Assembly (NCBI RefSeq): GCF_004295125.1
Contig: NZ_CP036170.1
Coordinates: 747,501 to 811,500 of the forward strand
Source: [Clostridium] scindens ATCC 35704
GTDB taxonomy: Bacteria; Bacillota; Clostridia; Lachnospirales; Lachnospiraceae
Direction: 5' to 3'
Length of the DNA stretch: 64,000 bases
Below are positions 45,342 to 53,519 of the stretch, one piece after another. The notes beneath the pieces were generated by a model. That model was not told the origin of the DNA, ran no database searches, and worked only from the letters and a program-made list of their open reading frames with translations. Every line of letters starts with the position of its first letter. Within the stretch, counting starts at the first letter, position 1. Made by a program: the position numbers and the translations under genes.

Positions 45342-45836
45342 TGTTACACTCCTTCCTCTCTTCCTTATCTATATGTCGACGCTATTTTCTATCCGTCTCA
45401 TAAGTCACACGATTCTTCTTTTGCCCGCTCACTCCATCTTTAGTAATGGCACAGGCATCCACTGCTCCGATAATTGCCATGTACCAGTCCACTTTCTGAT
45501 ACACCGATCTCATTTCCACGAATTACATTTTGCGGGTATAACGCTCCCTCCTTACTTTCCTGTACGCTTACGTTTCACACCTAGTTCTTACCCGGCATAC
45601 AGGTTCTTCCTAACCACTACAGCCATCTCTTCTGTGGATTCATGCACGAAAAATCAGACTTTTTCGTTCGGAAGTGTTATAGTATATAAACGTATAGGAT
45701 AGTGCCCGTCTACACCGTGTAAATGGTGTTGCCGGATATAAACTATACCAAAACCATATGGATATGTAGTAAAATAGTGTTTTGTTTACTGACTTCTTTT
45801 GTCTGAAAAAGGGAACGGAAAAGTCTACCTTTTCTA
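45342..45836. other. long upstream region of the pilus operon
   Basis: 495 bases without a supported gene, between the serine recombinase gene and the adhesin gene, both leftward. The centre (45680-45780) is AT-rich with short dyads such as ACACC/GGTGT and CCATATGG, and ACGAAAAA/TTTTTCGT form an eight-base hairpin at 45646-45667. TTTACA-16-TATCCT on the minus strand near 45700-45725 is a weak promoter candidate. The unusual length suggests regulation here or in the leader. I saw no clear pair of long inverted repeats. Confidence 0.5.
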
Positions 45837-46454
45837 TCAAATATTTCCAGTTTCTCTATTTGTTTCCCTCGCCCACCGGAGAAATGTATCTTGTGCAATA
45901 CCGAGTTTCTGTGCCGCCTGCCTGGAACTTATCTCCCCCTCTTTCCATGCTCTGCATAGCATCGGAAATTCCGGTGGTTTCGGAATTTTGGGTCTTCCGA
46001 AACTTACTCCTCTTTGCTTCGCCGCCACAATTCCTTCTCTTTGCCTCTGCCGTATATTTTCTCTCTCGGTTTGTGCCACATAGGAAAGAATCTGAAGTAC
46101 CATATCTGCTACAAAGGTACCTGTCAGATCTTTACCTGTCTGACACGTATCCAGAAGCGGCATATCCAGAACAACAATATCGGCCTTCTTCTCCTTTGTA
46201 ATTATCCGCCATTGTTCCAGAATCTCTTCGTAATTTCTTCCCAAACGGTCAATGGATTTGATAACCAGACAGTCGCCGGCACGAAGTTTTTTGGTCAGTT
46301 TGCGATACCCGGGGCGTTCGAAATTCTTTCCACTCAGTTTATCCATGTAAATATTTTTCTCCTTCACCGGAAACGCTTTCAACGCGATAATCTGTCTGTC
46401 CTCATTCTGCTCTTTTGTCGATACACGCACATATCCGTATACTTGTTTTTCCAT
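45837..46454 (-). CDS. serine recombinase (resolvase/invertase family)
   Basis: A 205-residue small serine recombinase. The catalytic serine is Ser12 in YGYVRVSTKEQNEDRQ; LVIKSIDRLGRNYEEIL and the FVADMVLQILSYVAQTERE helix complete the catalytic domain, and the C-terminal SSRQAAQKLGIAQDTFLRW is a Hin-like helix-turn-helix. Enzymes of this size act as resolvases or invertases. No transposase accompanies it, and it lies directly upstream of the pilus operon, so control of that operon by inversion is an attractive but unproven idea. Confidence 0.9.
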   Translation of the reverse strand: MEKQVYGYVRVSTKEQNEDRQIIALKAFPVKEKNIYMDKLSGKNFERPGYRKLTKKLRAGDCLVIKSIDRLGRNYEEILEQWRIITKEKKADIVVLDMPLLDTCQTGKDLTGTFVADMVLQILSYVAQTERENIRQRQREGIVAAKQRGVSFGRPKIPKPPEFPMLCRAWKEGEISSRQAAQKLGIAQDTFLRWARETNRETGNI

Positions 46455-46625
46455 TTCAAAAACCTCCGTTCTTCAGTATTTTCCTATTATCCCTCTTTTC
46501 TTTCATTTTAATTAATCCTGAATCCATGAAGTTCAAACTCTCTTAATTGCAGTTTCGCCTGTTGGGTGACGTGATTTTCTGCTATAATCTTCTCAGTCAA
46601 TCTCGTTTCACGAGGAGACTAAGCC

Positions 46626-46667
46626 ATGATAGACATTAAAATTAAAATAAGCGATCCAGCCGGATGA
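46626..46667 (+). other. 13-codon reading frame with ribosome site
   Basis: MIDIKIKISDPAG, preceded by GAGGAG eight bases upstream and by TATAAT at 46583-46588. It could be a leader peptide, the start of a lost gene, or chance. The ribosome site lies in the right arm of the 46595-46620 dyad and could be sequestered by it. Confidence 0.3.
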
Positions 46668-46707
46668 ATGTTACGCCCAACCGTTCACATAAATTTTTAT
46701 AACAAAC

Positions 46708-46736
46708 TTGACATCACAAAATCTATTTGTTATATT
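46708..46736 (+). promoter_or_regulatory. cbpA promoter
   Basis: TTGACA (46708-46713), 17 bases, TATATT (46731-46736). The start codon is about 128 bases further on, so the leader is long. No CIRCE-type repeat was seen, which argues against HrcA control. Confidence 0.75.
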
Positions 46737-46863
46737 ACACATAGAACAATCAGGCAGCGTTGAATGATGAATGCCTTATCATACACATTGTCCGATCACT
46801 TGCCTAAGCCAGTCAGGATTTTCGACCTATTAGCGCGGTCAGATTTAAAGGAGGTGGTCTTTA

Positions 46864-47802
46864 ATGGGAACAAAAAGAGATTATTATGAGATATTGGGAA
46901 TAGAAAAGAATGCAGATGCGGGAAAGATCAAGTCCGCATACCGAAAACTGGCAAAGAAATATCACCCCGACACGAATTCCGGGGATGCTGTGGCAGAGCA
47001 GAAGTTTAAAGAGGTCACGGAAGCATATAATATTCTTAGCGATCCGGAAAAAAAGAAACTGTACGACCAGTTCGGCCATGCCGGCCCAGATGGCGGTCCG
47101 GCCGATTCCGGCTTCTATCAAAGCGGGGATATAGATGACCTCTTCGGCGATATCTTTGGCGACCTCTTCAGAGGCCGGCAGTCAGGCAGTTTCCGCCAGG
47201 GAGGATTCCGCCAGGAGTCATTCCGGCAAAAAGGCGGCAATCTCCATGCCGATATATCCGTTACCTTCGAAGAGGCAGCCTTCGGCTGCGATAAGGTTAT
47301 CACCCTTTCAAGCCCGGAGAAAGGCCAGCCGCCCCAGACTCTCAAAGTCCGCATCCCTGCCGGGATAGACAGCGGAAAGAGCATACGGCTTCGTGGCAAG
47401 GGAATGCCGGGAAGCAGCGGCGGCGAGCCCGGCGATCTGCTTCTAAAAGTATCCGTTTTAAAGAAATCCGGCTTTGAGCGTAAGGGATTAGATATCTACA
47501 CCACCGCGGACATTCCTTTTACGGTCGCCGCGCTTGGCGGAGAGGCTTATGTACAGACCCTTGCGGGAATCGTTCTGTGCAAGATCCAGCCAGGCACCCA
47601 GTCAGGCACTAAGATCCGACTCAGAGGCAAAGGCATCGTGTCCATGAAGGACTCTTCCGTTCACGGCGATCAATATGTCACCGTACGGATTCAGGTTCCA
47701 AGGAATCTAAGTCCGGAGGCGAGAAAGAAACTGCTGGAATTCGACGCGGTCTATAAAGGCACATCCTCCGACAGCGGCCGGCATGCTACAAGTTCCAGCT
47801 AA
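46864..47802 (+). CDS. cbpA: CbpA-type DnaJ family co-chaperone
   Basis: A 312-residue J-domain protein. The J domain (residues 4-70) has KYHPDTN with His34-Pro35-Asp36, the motif that triggers DnaK ATPase. A glycine- and serine-rich linker with [13 protein letters not shown] repeats follows, then the two substrate-binding beta domains ([35 protein letters not shown]). The cysteine-rich zinc domain of true DnaJ is absent, so this is the CbpA/DjlA-like class II type. AAAGGAGG ribosome site. It stands alone on the plus strand. Confidence 0.93.
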   Translation: MGTKRDYYEILGIEKNADAGKIKSAYRKLAKKYHPDTNSGDAVAEQKFKEVTEAYNILSDPEKKKLYDQFGHAGPDGGPADSGFYQSGDIDDLFGDIFGDLFRGRQSGSFRQGGFRQESFRQKGGNLHADISVTFEEAAFGCDKVITLSSPEKGQPPQTLKVRIPAGIDSGKSIRLRGKGMPGSSGGEPGDLLLKVSVLKKSGFERKGLDIYTTADIPFTVAALGGEAYVQTLAGIVLCKIQPGTQSGTKIRLRGKGIVSMKDSSVHGDQYVTVRIQVPRNLSPEARKKLLEFDAVYKGTSSDSGRHATSSS

Positions 47803-47876
47803 TACATGAACAAATGGCATGATATCCCAGGCAAGACGATAAATGTGATCGTCCGCCTAAGAGCATCATGCCATGA

Positions 47877-49067
47877 TCATTCTGTCTCCCTTTGAACCGA
47901 GAACGCCAAGTGGGGCATATACTTATTGTAATAGTTCTTCACGCACTTCCCCGCTACCGTCATTTTGTTTCGCTTTGCGACATTCTGGGACGCAATATTG
48001 TTGTCTCGAATAATCGAATACACTTCTTTTGCCCCCAAAATGTCAAACGCATATTTCTTACATGCAATTGCAGCCTCAGTCGCGTAGCCCTTATGCCAGA
48101 AATCCTTCGCCAGAAGATATCCTACCTCAAGCACCTGCTCCCCATTCAGGTCCTGCATCGTCAATCCGCATTGGCCGATCACCTCTCCGGTTTCTTCCAG
48201 CACTACCGCCCACAGGCCAAATCCATCATTTTCATACCGATTTAACTGCAATTCCAGCCACTCCCGAGCCTCCTTGTCATCAAATGCATGCTCATACGCA
48301 TACATGACCTCTTCATCCTTTAGCATCCTGCACAGCGCCTCGTAGTCCTCCCGGCGTATCTCGCGCAGATAGAGCCTATCTGTTTTCAATATGGCCTCAA
48401 TCGGAGTAAAGATTGCATCGCACTGGTTTAAAAAGGCCCAGTAGCAATCACCGTAGGACCAATGCCACCATTCCGTAGGATAATTTGCAAATCCGGCCTT
48501 TTCCATAATGTCGATCAATATCTTCCGGTTTCTTCGGGCCTCTTCGCTAATATAGTCTGAATATAAATAGGTACGGTTCTCCGGCTCAAGCGGAACCGCG
48601 TTGTATACCGTCCCCATATCCTGTTCCTCTCCATCCTTTAGAAGCGTTAGATCGATGGCCCCGCCGGTGGGGTGTCCGGCAACCTTCACCGGCGCCACAA
48701 ACTGGCAAGTCATCTTATATATCTCCTCATCGCTTCTGGCGGGATACATCTTCTTATAGTCCTGATATGCCGTTTCAAAACTCTTCTTCTGCTGGGACAG
48801 CGGCCTGTAGGCTTCTTTTATCAGTATCTGATAGCCCGGCGGCAGATATCCGGCGGCCTCCTTTAACATCTCTGCCACAGAACGCCTTGCATGGCAGAAA
48901 AAGTCTGACTGGTTCTTGATCTGGCTTCTGCTTTCATCAACCAATATGTCTTTGTGGATGCCCTTAAGAGATGCTAGTTCTTCCTGGTTCTCTCCGACTG
49001 CTATGTTAGAAATTCGTTCATCATCTAATAGTACCACTTCTCTTCCCTCCATTCTCCTTCGTTTCAT
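47877..49067 (-). CDS. VanX-like D-Ala-D-Ala dipeptidase fused to a GNAT acetyltransferase
   Basis: A two-domain protein of up to 396 residues. Residues 20-225 are an M15D peptidase like VanX/DdpX: KEAYRPLSQQ, the zinc motif GHPTGGAIDLTL and the catalytic EWWHWSYGD. Residues 230-396 are a RimJ/RimL-type GNAT acetyltransferase (TDRLYLREIRREDYE, GEVIGQCGLTMQDL, VGYLLAKDFWHKGYATEAA). I do not know this fusion as a standard architecture. A GTG at 49037 with GGAGG eight bases upstream is a better start than the ATG at 49067. It follows a small lipoprotein gene by four bases. A role in cell-wall dipeptide turnover with acetylation of the product or another amine is possible. Confidence 0.85.
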   Translation of the reverse strand: MKRRRMEGREVVLLDDERISNIAVGENQEELASLKGIHKDILVDESRSQIKNQSDFFCHARRSVAEMLKEAAGYLPPGYQILIKEAYRPLSQQKKSFETAYQDYKKMYPARSDEEIYKMTCQFVAPVKVAGHPTGGAIDLTLLKDGEEQDMGTVYNAVPLEPENRTYLYSDYISEEARRNRKILIDIMEKAGFANYPTEWWHWSYGDCYWAFLNQCDAIFTPIEAILKTDRLYLREIRREDYEALCRMLKDEEVMYAYEHAFDDKEAREWLELQLNRYENDGFGLWAVVLEETGEVIGQCGLTMQDLNGEQVLEVGYLLAKDFWHKGYATEAAIACKKYAFDILGAKEVYSIIRDNNIASQNVAKRNKMTVAGKCVKNYYNKYMPHLAFSVQRETE

Positions 49068-49070
49068 CCA

Positions 49071-49304
49071 TTATAAACTATATTCGGCAATAGGGGAGAA
49101 AATCAAAAGATTGTGTTTTTTATTCTCTATTATAAACTTTTCGACTTCCTGTACGCTGCCATTCTTATCCGCGTACATCATCTGACACGCGCTTTTATTA
49201 TCCGGCGCCTCATGCTTCCCCCTCTCCGTCGCCTGGCTGCTGCAAGCGCCAAACAAGAGAAATATTACCAGGATCATGCAAATATTCTTAATCATTCTCT
49301 CCAC
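49071..49304 (-). CDS. small lipoprotein
   Basis: A lipoprotein of 74-77 residues: MIKNICMILVIFLLFGACSS is a signal peptide with lipobox FGAC, followed by about 55 polar residues with no family that I recognise. The internal ATG (fourth codon) has AAGGAGGAG upstream and is the likelier start. It is followed within four bases by the VanX-GNAT fusion gene, so the two are an operon and may work together at the envelope. Confidence 0.72.
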   Translation of the reverse strand: MERMIKNICMILVIFLLFGACSSQATERGKHEAPDNKSACQMMYADKNGSVQEVEKFIIENKKHNLLIFSPIAEYSL

Positions 49305-49444
49305 TCCTCCTTAGTTCTCATATCCGTCTGCATTTTACAAACAATATAACATCTTTTAAGCCAGTTGTCAATTTATACCATCATTTTGATAATGCAATAT
49401 CATTAAGATTATTTTACCATAATATATATAAAAAGGAGCATTCA

Positions 49445-49729
49445 ATGATGATTGCAGATAAGATCAAACAATTGAGAACATCACGGGATATGACCCAGAG
49501 CGATCTGGCCAAAAAACTGAATATAACCAGAAGCAGCGTCAATGCATGGGAAATGGGACTGTCTACCCCTTCCACCGCTTATCTGGTGGAACTTTCACAG
49601 CTGTTCCACGTCTCAACCGATTACTTATTAGGGCTTTCCGGCAATGCTACCTTGGATATCTCGAACCTATCGGAAAAAGAAGTTCAGATTGTCTACGACC
49701 TGGTACAGTACTTCCGAGACAAGAAATAA
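49445..49729 (+). CDS. XRE-family transcriptional regulator
   Basis: A 94-residue Cro/C1-type regulator: IKQLRTSRDMTQSDLAKKLN, recognition helix ITRSSVNAWEMG and LSQLFHVSTDYLLGLSG, with a C-terminal helix SEKEVQIVYDLVQYF that probably dimerises. AAAAGGAG upstream. It is divergent from the lipoprotein operon and has its own terminator. Target genes are unknown. Confidence 0.87.
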   Translation: MMIADKIKQLRTSRDMTQSDLAKKLNITRSSVNAWEMGLSTPSTAYLVELSQLFHVSTDYLLGLSGNATLDISNLSEKEVQIVYDLVQYFRDKK

Positions 49730-49736
49730 AGGGTTG

Positions 49737-49755
49737 TCGGTTAATACCGATTTTT
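49737..49755 (+). terminator. terminator of the XRE gene
   Basis: TCGGT (49737-49741) pairs with ACCGA (49746-49750), loop TAAT, followed by TTTTT. Confidence 0.7.
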
Positions 49756-49775
49756 AGTTCCTAAATTTCAAAATA

Positions 49776-49831
49776 AGAATCCCCCATAGAATTCAGTGTT
49801 TCTCAGCACTTGATATTCTGCGGGAGATTCT
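49776..49831. repeat. imperfect 56-base inverted repeat
   Basis: The outer arms AGAATCCCCC and GGGAGATTCT (one G-U), then further pairing of GAATTCAGTG with CACTTGATATTC, form a long imperfect hairpin. It may be the end of a decayed mobile element or a structured 3' region. Confidence 0.5.
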
Positions 49832-49991
49832 TTCAGAAAACACTTCTCTATGATCACTTTGAGAATCTTCTCTTTGCATACTCAGACTTTTTTAGAACCA
49901 CGGGAGCGCCTGCATAACAACAGTCACCACAATCGTACAAACATCGTGCTGCTTCCATAACAGATATCAAATCCGGCAAATGTGGAATGTT

Positions 49992-50276
49992 TCAGTGCGA
50001 GAATCCTGCCACAAATCCTCCAAGAATAATTCCCACACTGGCAAATATACTCGCATAAAACTGTGCTTCTGTGAAGTTCATGAAAAACCATGCAATCTGT
50101 TTTGGCACAGAATCTAATATTCCACTAACCAAGTTTTTATAATCAAACGTCTGATTGAGCCCGCTCAATGCAGTTAAGCCAAAATGGAATCCAAGGCCTA
50201 TCACGATACTGATTGCGAATCCTGCAAGAGATCCTGTCATCCTGTTCTTCCCCTGTAATTTTACTGTCTCACCCAT
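49992..50276 (-). CDS. small hydrophobic protein, possibly truncated
   Basis: A 94-residue protein with two membrane spans (about 17-36 and 75-92) and the segment VSGILDSVPKQIAWFFMNFT between. I do not recognise it. The frame stays open for about 45 codons after the stop at 49992 and the second span ends immediately at the stop, so this may be the N-terminal part of a longer protein cut by a nonsense mutation. ATG at 50276 with GGAGG upstream. It adjoins an IS630 remnant. Confidence 0.45.
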   Translation of the reverse strand: MGETVKLQGKNRMTGSLAGFAISIVIGLGFHFGLTALSGLNQTFDYKNLVSGILDSVPKQIAWFFMNFTEAQFYASIFASVGIILGGFVAGFSH

Positions 50277-50310
50277 TTTTGCCTCCTATAAATAACATTC
50301 TTCCATGTAG

Positions 50311-50507
50311 TTACTGTAAAGCGTCGCATGTAATCTCTGCCGGACGCCCGGAACGCTGGATATCAAAAAGAGCTGCGTCAACACCACCTTGCTTATATTT
50401 AGAGATGCACAGACGTACTGTTGCTGACTGCAAGTTTCTCAGCAATTTCAATAAAGGTCATACCATCTGTTGTCTTCCTCTGACAGGGCAAGATATGTTC
50501 TCTTCAT
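50311..50507 (-). pseudogene. IS630-family transposase N-terminal remnant
   Basis: Read across frames on the minus strand: it starts MKRTYLALSEED (ATG at 50505-50507, ribosome site upstream), then IEIAEKLAVSNST in a second frame, then SKYKQGGVDAALFDIQRSGR with PAEITCDALQ in a third, ending at TAA 50311. This is the helix-turn-helix start of IS630-type transposases. Two frameshifts and loss of the whole catalytic part make it dead. Confidence 0.75.
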
Positions 50508-50641
50508 AGTATTCATCCTTTCTTAGATAACACTATTTTGCCACACATTATCCAAAAAAGATATATAGCGACTATTTAATTTATGATGTACTAGTTACAG
50601 TATTTCGAACTATTTTTAAACCTGATCACAGTCAGGCTGAC

Positions 50642-50681
50642 AGAAAAAATACTCCGGCTGCTTTTCAGTAACCGGAGTATT
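50642..50681 (-). terminator. terminator of the ADP-ribosylglycohydrolase/pnuC operon
   Basis: AATACTCCGG (50648-50657) pairs exactly with CCGGAGTATT (50672-50681); six T residues follow on the minus strand, 47 bases past the pnuC stop. Confidence 0.85.
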
Positions 50682-50727
50682 TATTTGGAAAGAATAATCT
50701 GTAAGGACTCTGAAAATAAGGGGTGCT

Positions 50728-51420
50728 TTAATGATTCTCGCTATTTTTCGCAGCAAGTTTTTTCCAGTTGTAATATCCGTACATGGAGTTGAATAAATAA
50801 GCAACCCACATCACAACCATTGTGACTGCAGAAGAGTCTTTTCCAATCAGGAGAATCCACATAATGACGGATACGACATTTACAATGATCCATAACAGCC
50901 ACTGTTCTGCGTAACGTGCAACCTGCATTATCAAGGCAATGACAGAGAAGACGGTTGACATGGCATCAATCAAAGCAAGCTGTCCGCCGAGATGAGTCAG
51001 AATCTGCCAGTAGATGATAACGATCACAGCTGTGGCAATCAAAAGAATTACGATTTGTTTTGGCGTCAGAGCTTTCCCTTCCACTTCACCGCTTTCTTCA
51101 TCTTTATGTCTCGACCAAAGGTAGAAACCAACAAAGTTCATTGGAATGTAGTAAAAGGCATTTAACATGAATTCACCATATAAATGGTTATTAAATGTCA
51201 GATAAGCGTAAATAGCGACATTGATCGTTGCAAAGAAATAAGTGCTTACTTTTCCTTTTGCGGCGAGAACAACTCCCAGAATTCCAGTGATTCCACTGAT
51301 CAGAGCCAGTGTATTATCTCCCCAGATGACACTCAGTACAATCATAATAACAGTCGATAAAACCAGCCAGCATATTTCGAATTTACTCCAGCCTTTAAAA
51401 AAGTCTTTTACTTTACTCAT
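50728..51420 (-). CDS. pnuC: PnuC-family nicotinamide riboside (or related vitamin) transporter
   Basis: A 230-residue membrane protein with seven or so spans. FATINVAIYAYLTFNNHLYGE followed shortly by LNAFYYIPMNFVGFYLW is the PnuC signature, which lines the substrate path; the later QWLLWIIVNVVSVIMW is the second characteristic repeat. The ATG at 51420 has AAAGGAAA upstream. PnuC takes up nicotinamide riboside; relatives carry thiamine or riboflavin. Being last in an operon with an ADP-ribosylglycohydrolase and a PfkB kinase fits nicotinamide riboside or another riboside. Confidence 0.88.
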   Translation of the reverse strand: MSKVKDFFKGWSKFEICWLVLSTVIMIVLSVIWGDNTLALISGITGILGVVLAAKGKVSTYFFATINVAIYAYLTFNNHLYGEFMLNAFYYIPMNFVGFYLWSRHKDEESGEVEGKALTPKQIVILLIATAVIVIIYWQILTHLGGQLALIDAMSTVFSVIALIMQVARYAEQWLLWIIVNVVSVIMWILLIGKDSSAVTMVVMWVAYLFNSMYGYYNWKKLAAKNSENH

Positions 51421-51456
51421 GATTTGTTTCCTTTCTCTAAATGTTTTTTTCAAATT

Positions 51457-52359
51457 TTAATCTTGTTTTGCATCTTCAAATTCTTCCGTTGTAATGACAG
51501 GTCCTTTGACACTGACTACTTTCGCGGAAATCCGATTTGCCATGGCAATTGCTTCCGGAAATGAGTTCCCCATCGTTCGCATTGCAATGACAGCACCGAT
51601 ATGGGAATCACCAGCACCAATCGTATCGACAACAGTTGCCTGTTTTGAAGGGACTAAGGTGTGAATTCCTTTTTCGAAAAGGTGTACCCCTTGTTTTCCC
51701 AATGTGATTAAAACTGTATTTCCGGTTGATTTAGAAAGCATTTCTGCAGCCTGAGTGATATCGTCTGTATTTGTGGAAGTTACAGCTTCCAATTCATTCA
51801 GATGCATGACTGGATGAAGTGCATACATACGTTTCGATTTTTCCGGATCAATATAAGTGATTCTTGGGCCGGGGGCATAATAAACGGTCAATTCTTGATT
51901 GGACTCCAGGAAATTTAAAATGGCATCACCGCCTTCTCCTTCTAATTCATATCCACTCACATAAACAGAGTCATAAGAATCTACAGGAAGGGCAGAAAAC
52001 CATTCCTCTTGAAAATGACATTCGATTCCGGGGACGGTTAAGAATGTCCGTTCTCCGTCTGCTTCTACCATGCAGAGACAGTATCCGTTATCAGAATCTT
52101 CGCAGTGGACAGGACTTTCGTGCCCGGCTTTTTTTAGTTCTTTGCGAATGAAATCCGCATACATTCCGGTTCCGATTGGCGCGAACAATGTGTAGTTTAC
52201 ACCGAAATGTTTTAAAATGTCTGCTACATTATACGCACAGCCTCCAACCATCATGGATTGTCCCTTGGCATAGACATCTGTTCCGGATTTTGGGATCTGG
52301 TCAATTTCCATAACGATATCGAGCATAGCTGCACCAATTACGATACATCCTTTTCCCAT
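51457..52359 (-). CDS. PfkB-family (ribokinase-like) kinase
   Basis: A 300-residue PfkB kinase: GAAMLDIVMEIDQIPKSG at the N-terminus, VGGCAYNVADILKHFG for substrate binding and DTIGAGDSHIGA with the catalytic aspartate. The substrate may be a nucleoside, ribose or ADP-ribose-derived sugar. It overlaps the upstream ADP-ribosylglycohydrolase gene by about 20 bases and precedes pnuC by 36 bases. Together the three suggest recovery of ribosyl compounds. Confidence 0.88.
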   Translation of the reverse strand: MGKGCIVIGAAMLDIVMEIDQIPKSGTDVYAKGQSMMVGGCAYNVADILKHFGVNYTLFAPIGTGMYADFIRKELKKAGHESPVHCEDSDNGYCLCMVEADGERTFLTVPGIECHFQEEWFSALPVDSYDSVYVSGYELEGEGGDAILNFLESNQELTVYYAPGPRITYIDPEKSKRMYALHPVMHLNELEAVTSTNTDDITQAAEMLSKSTGNTVLITLGKQGVHLFEKGIHTLVPSKQATVVDTIGAGDSHIGAVIAMRTMGNSFPEAIAMANRISAKVVSVKGPVITTEEFEDAKQD

Positions 52360-53351
52360 TTGATCTGCCCCCTTTTTTCTACGATTGCATCTGCATATTT
52401 TGTAAAATCAATCTTGTTTGCCTTTTGGATCAAAGCAATATCTTTTTCAGGAATTTCGGATATTCCCTGAGCTGCTCCACAAATGGCAGCAGCCATTGCC
52501 CCGATCGTATCGGTATCACCACCTAAGTTTGCACAGAGTAACGCACATTTTCTAACATCAAAGCTGTAATAAGCAATTGCCAGAGCAGCAGGAACAGATT
52601 CAGAAGTATTTACACCTGCTCCGACAACATTGTATAAATTTTCTAAAAATGCAGTTTCATCATCTGCGTAAGCTTGTGCCAGACGGACACCAAGCTTTGT
52701 TCTTGCTCCCAAAGACGGACTGGGAGTAGAAGCGCCAAGATTCATTGCGTATTTTTCTACGGAAAGCGCATCTTCGATCATTTTTTCGCGATCATTGTGT
52801 TCCAGCGCAGAGGCAACTGCCATCGCGATCATAGAAGCACCGGCAATCGTAATATCACTTGTATGTGTCACGCTGGATACTGCTGCAACGTAGCGACATA
52901 ACTCTTCTTTTTGTGTTGTGGAAAATAATGTCCCGATCGGTGCAATCCGCATTGCAGCACCGTTGGATACGGATTCATCCGAGAATTCCTTGGCACTTTT
53001 TCCTTCCTGGAAAAGTTTCAAAGCAACTTTTGATGTTGGACCTAAAATATTATTTTCAAAAGCATGTACCTTTTCGGCCCAGTCTAAAATGTGTGTGGCA
53101 ATACTTTGACTATTCGGAACAAAATCTGTTTCTATTAAGCTGTCCAAGATAGTCAATGCCTGGCTTGTGTCATCGGTAAACTGACCTGCTTTGTACTGAT
53201 AGGAAATGATATTTTCCGGGCAGCCATCTAAAAAGTCTGTGATTTTACCGTAATATTCCAGGCAACGTTTCCGACTCCACAATTCTGGCGGCATTCCCAT
53301 CGCATCGCCGATTGCCATTCCATATAAGGTACCTAATACGTGGTTCTTCAT
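52338..53351 (-). CDS. ADP-ribosylglycohydrolase family protein
   Basis: A 337-residue protein of the DraG/ARH fold, which removes ADP-ribose from proteins or splits related N- or O-ribosides with two metal ions. LYGMAIGDAMGMPPELW, FTDDTSQALTIL and NLGGDTDTIGAMAAA provide the metal ligands. The ATG at 53351 follows AAAGGGG. First gene of the operon under the GntR regulator encoded divergently. Many bacterial relatives act on small ribosides rather than proteins, and the neighbours (PfkB kinase, PnuC) favour that here. Confidence 0.9.
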   Translation of the reverse strand: MKNHVLGTLYGMAIGDAMGMPPELWSRKRCLEYYGKITDFLDGCPENIISYQYKAGQFTDDTSQALTILDSLIETDFVPNSQSIATHILDWAEKVHAFENNILGPTSKVALKLFQEGKSAKEFSDESVSNGAAMRIAPIGTLFSTTQKEELCRYVAAVSSVTHTSDITIAGASMIAMAVASALEHNDREKMIEDALSVEKYAMNLGASTPSPSLGARTKLGVRLAQAYADDETAFLENLYNVVGAGVNTSESVPAALAIAYYSFDVRKCALLCANLGGDTDTIGAMAAAICGAAQGISEIPEKDIALIQKANKIDFTKYADAIVEKRGQIKWEKDVS

Positions 53352-53371
53352 GTTATTACATCCCCTTTCCA

Positions 53372-53385
53372 CTTGTTATAATAAG
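53372..53385. promoter_or_regulatory. operator 1 (CTTGTTATAATAAG) over the catabolic promoter
   Basis: The near-palindrome CTTGTTATAATAAG covers the -10 element (TATTAT at 53378-53383) of the leftward operon promoter; its -35, TTGTAT, lies at 53401-53406 with 17-base spacing. An identical 14-mer is found at 53446-53459. Confidence 0.7.
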
Positions 53386-53445
53386 TTAAAGTCTGGGAAA
53401 ATACAATTCATAAAATCCACAAAAAATCAAGAGAAAATTTGTTGA

Positions 53446-53459
53446 CTTGTTATAATAAG
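53446..53459. promoter_or_regulatory. operator 2 (CTTGTTATAATAAG) upstream of the GntR gene
   Basis: Exact second copy of the 14-base site, 74 bases from the first, about seven helical turns, and just upstream of the GntR promoter -35 at 53464. Same-face placement would permit looping and autoregulation. Confidence 0.7.
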
Positions 53460-53463
53460 CGGT

Positions 53464-53492
53464 TTGAAATGATATCTTTTTTGGAGTATAAT
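53464..53492 (+). promoter_or_regulatory. promoter of the GntR regulator
   Basis: TTGAAA (53464-53469), 17 bases, TATAAT (53487-53492), 28 bases before the start codon; AGGAGG ribosome site follows. Confidence 0.75.
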
Positions 53493-53519
53493 GATATATA
53501 CAGGGCAGGAGGAATTTGT

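Larger units (their letters stand above)
46455..46863. other. intergenic region between the recombinase and cbpA genes
   Basis: About 410 bases. It holds a dyad at 46595-46620 (AGTC, CTCGT and their complements around TTC), a TATAAT at 46583, a 13-codon reading frame at 46626-46667 with a ribosome site, and the cbpA promoter at 46708-46736. Nothing else can be supported. Confidence 0.5.

Noticed and set aside
46581-46620. Invertase crossover site
   Set aside because: The dyad 46595-46620 has no partner copy in inverted orientation on the other side of the recombinase or before the pilus genes that I could find.
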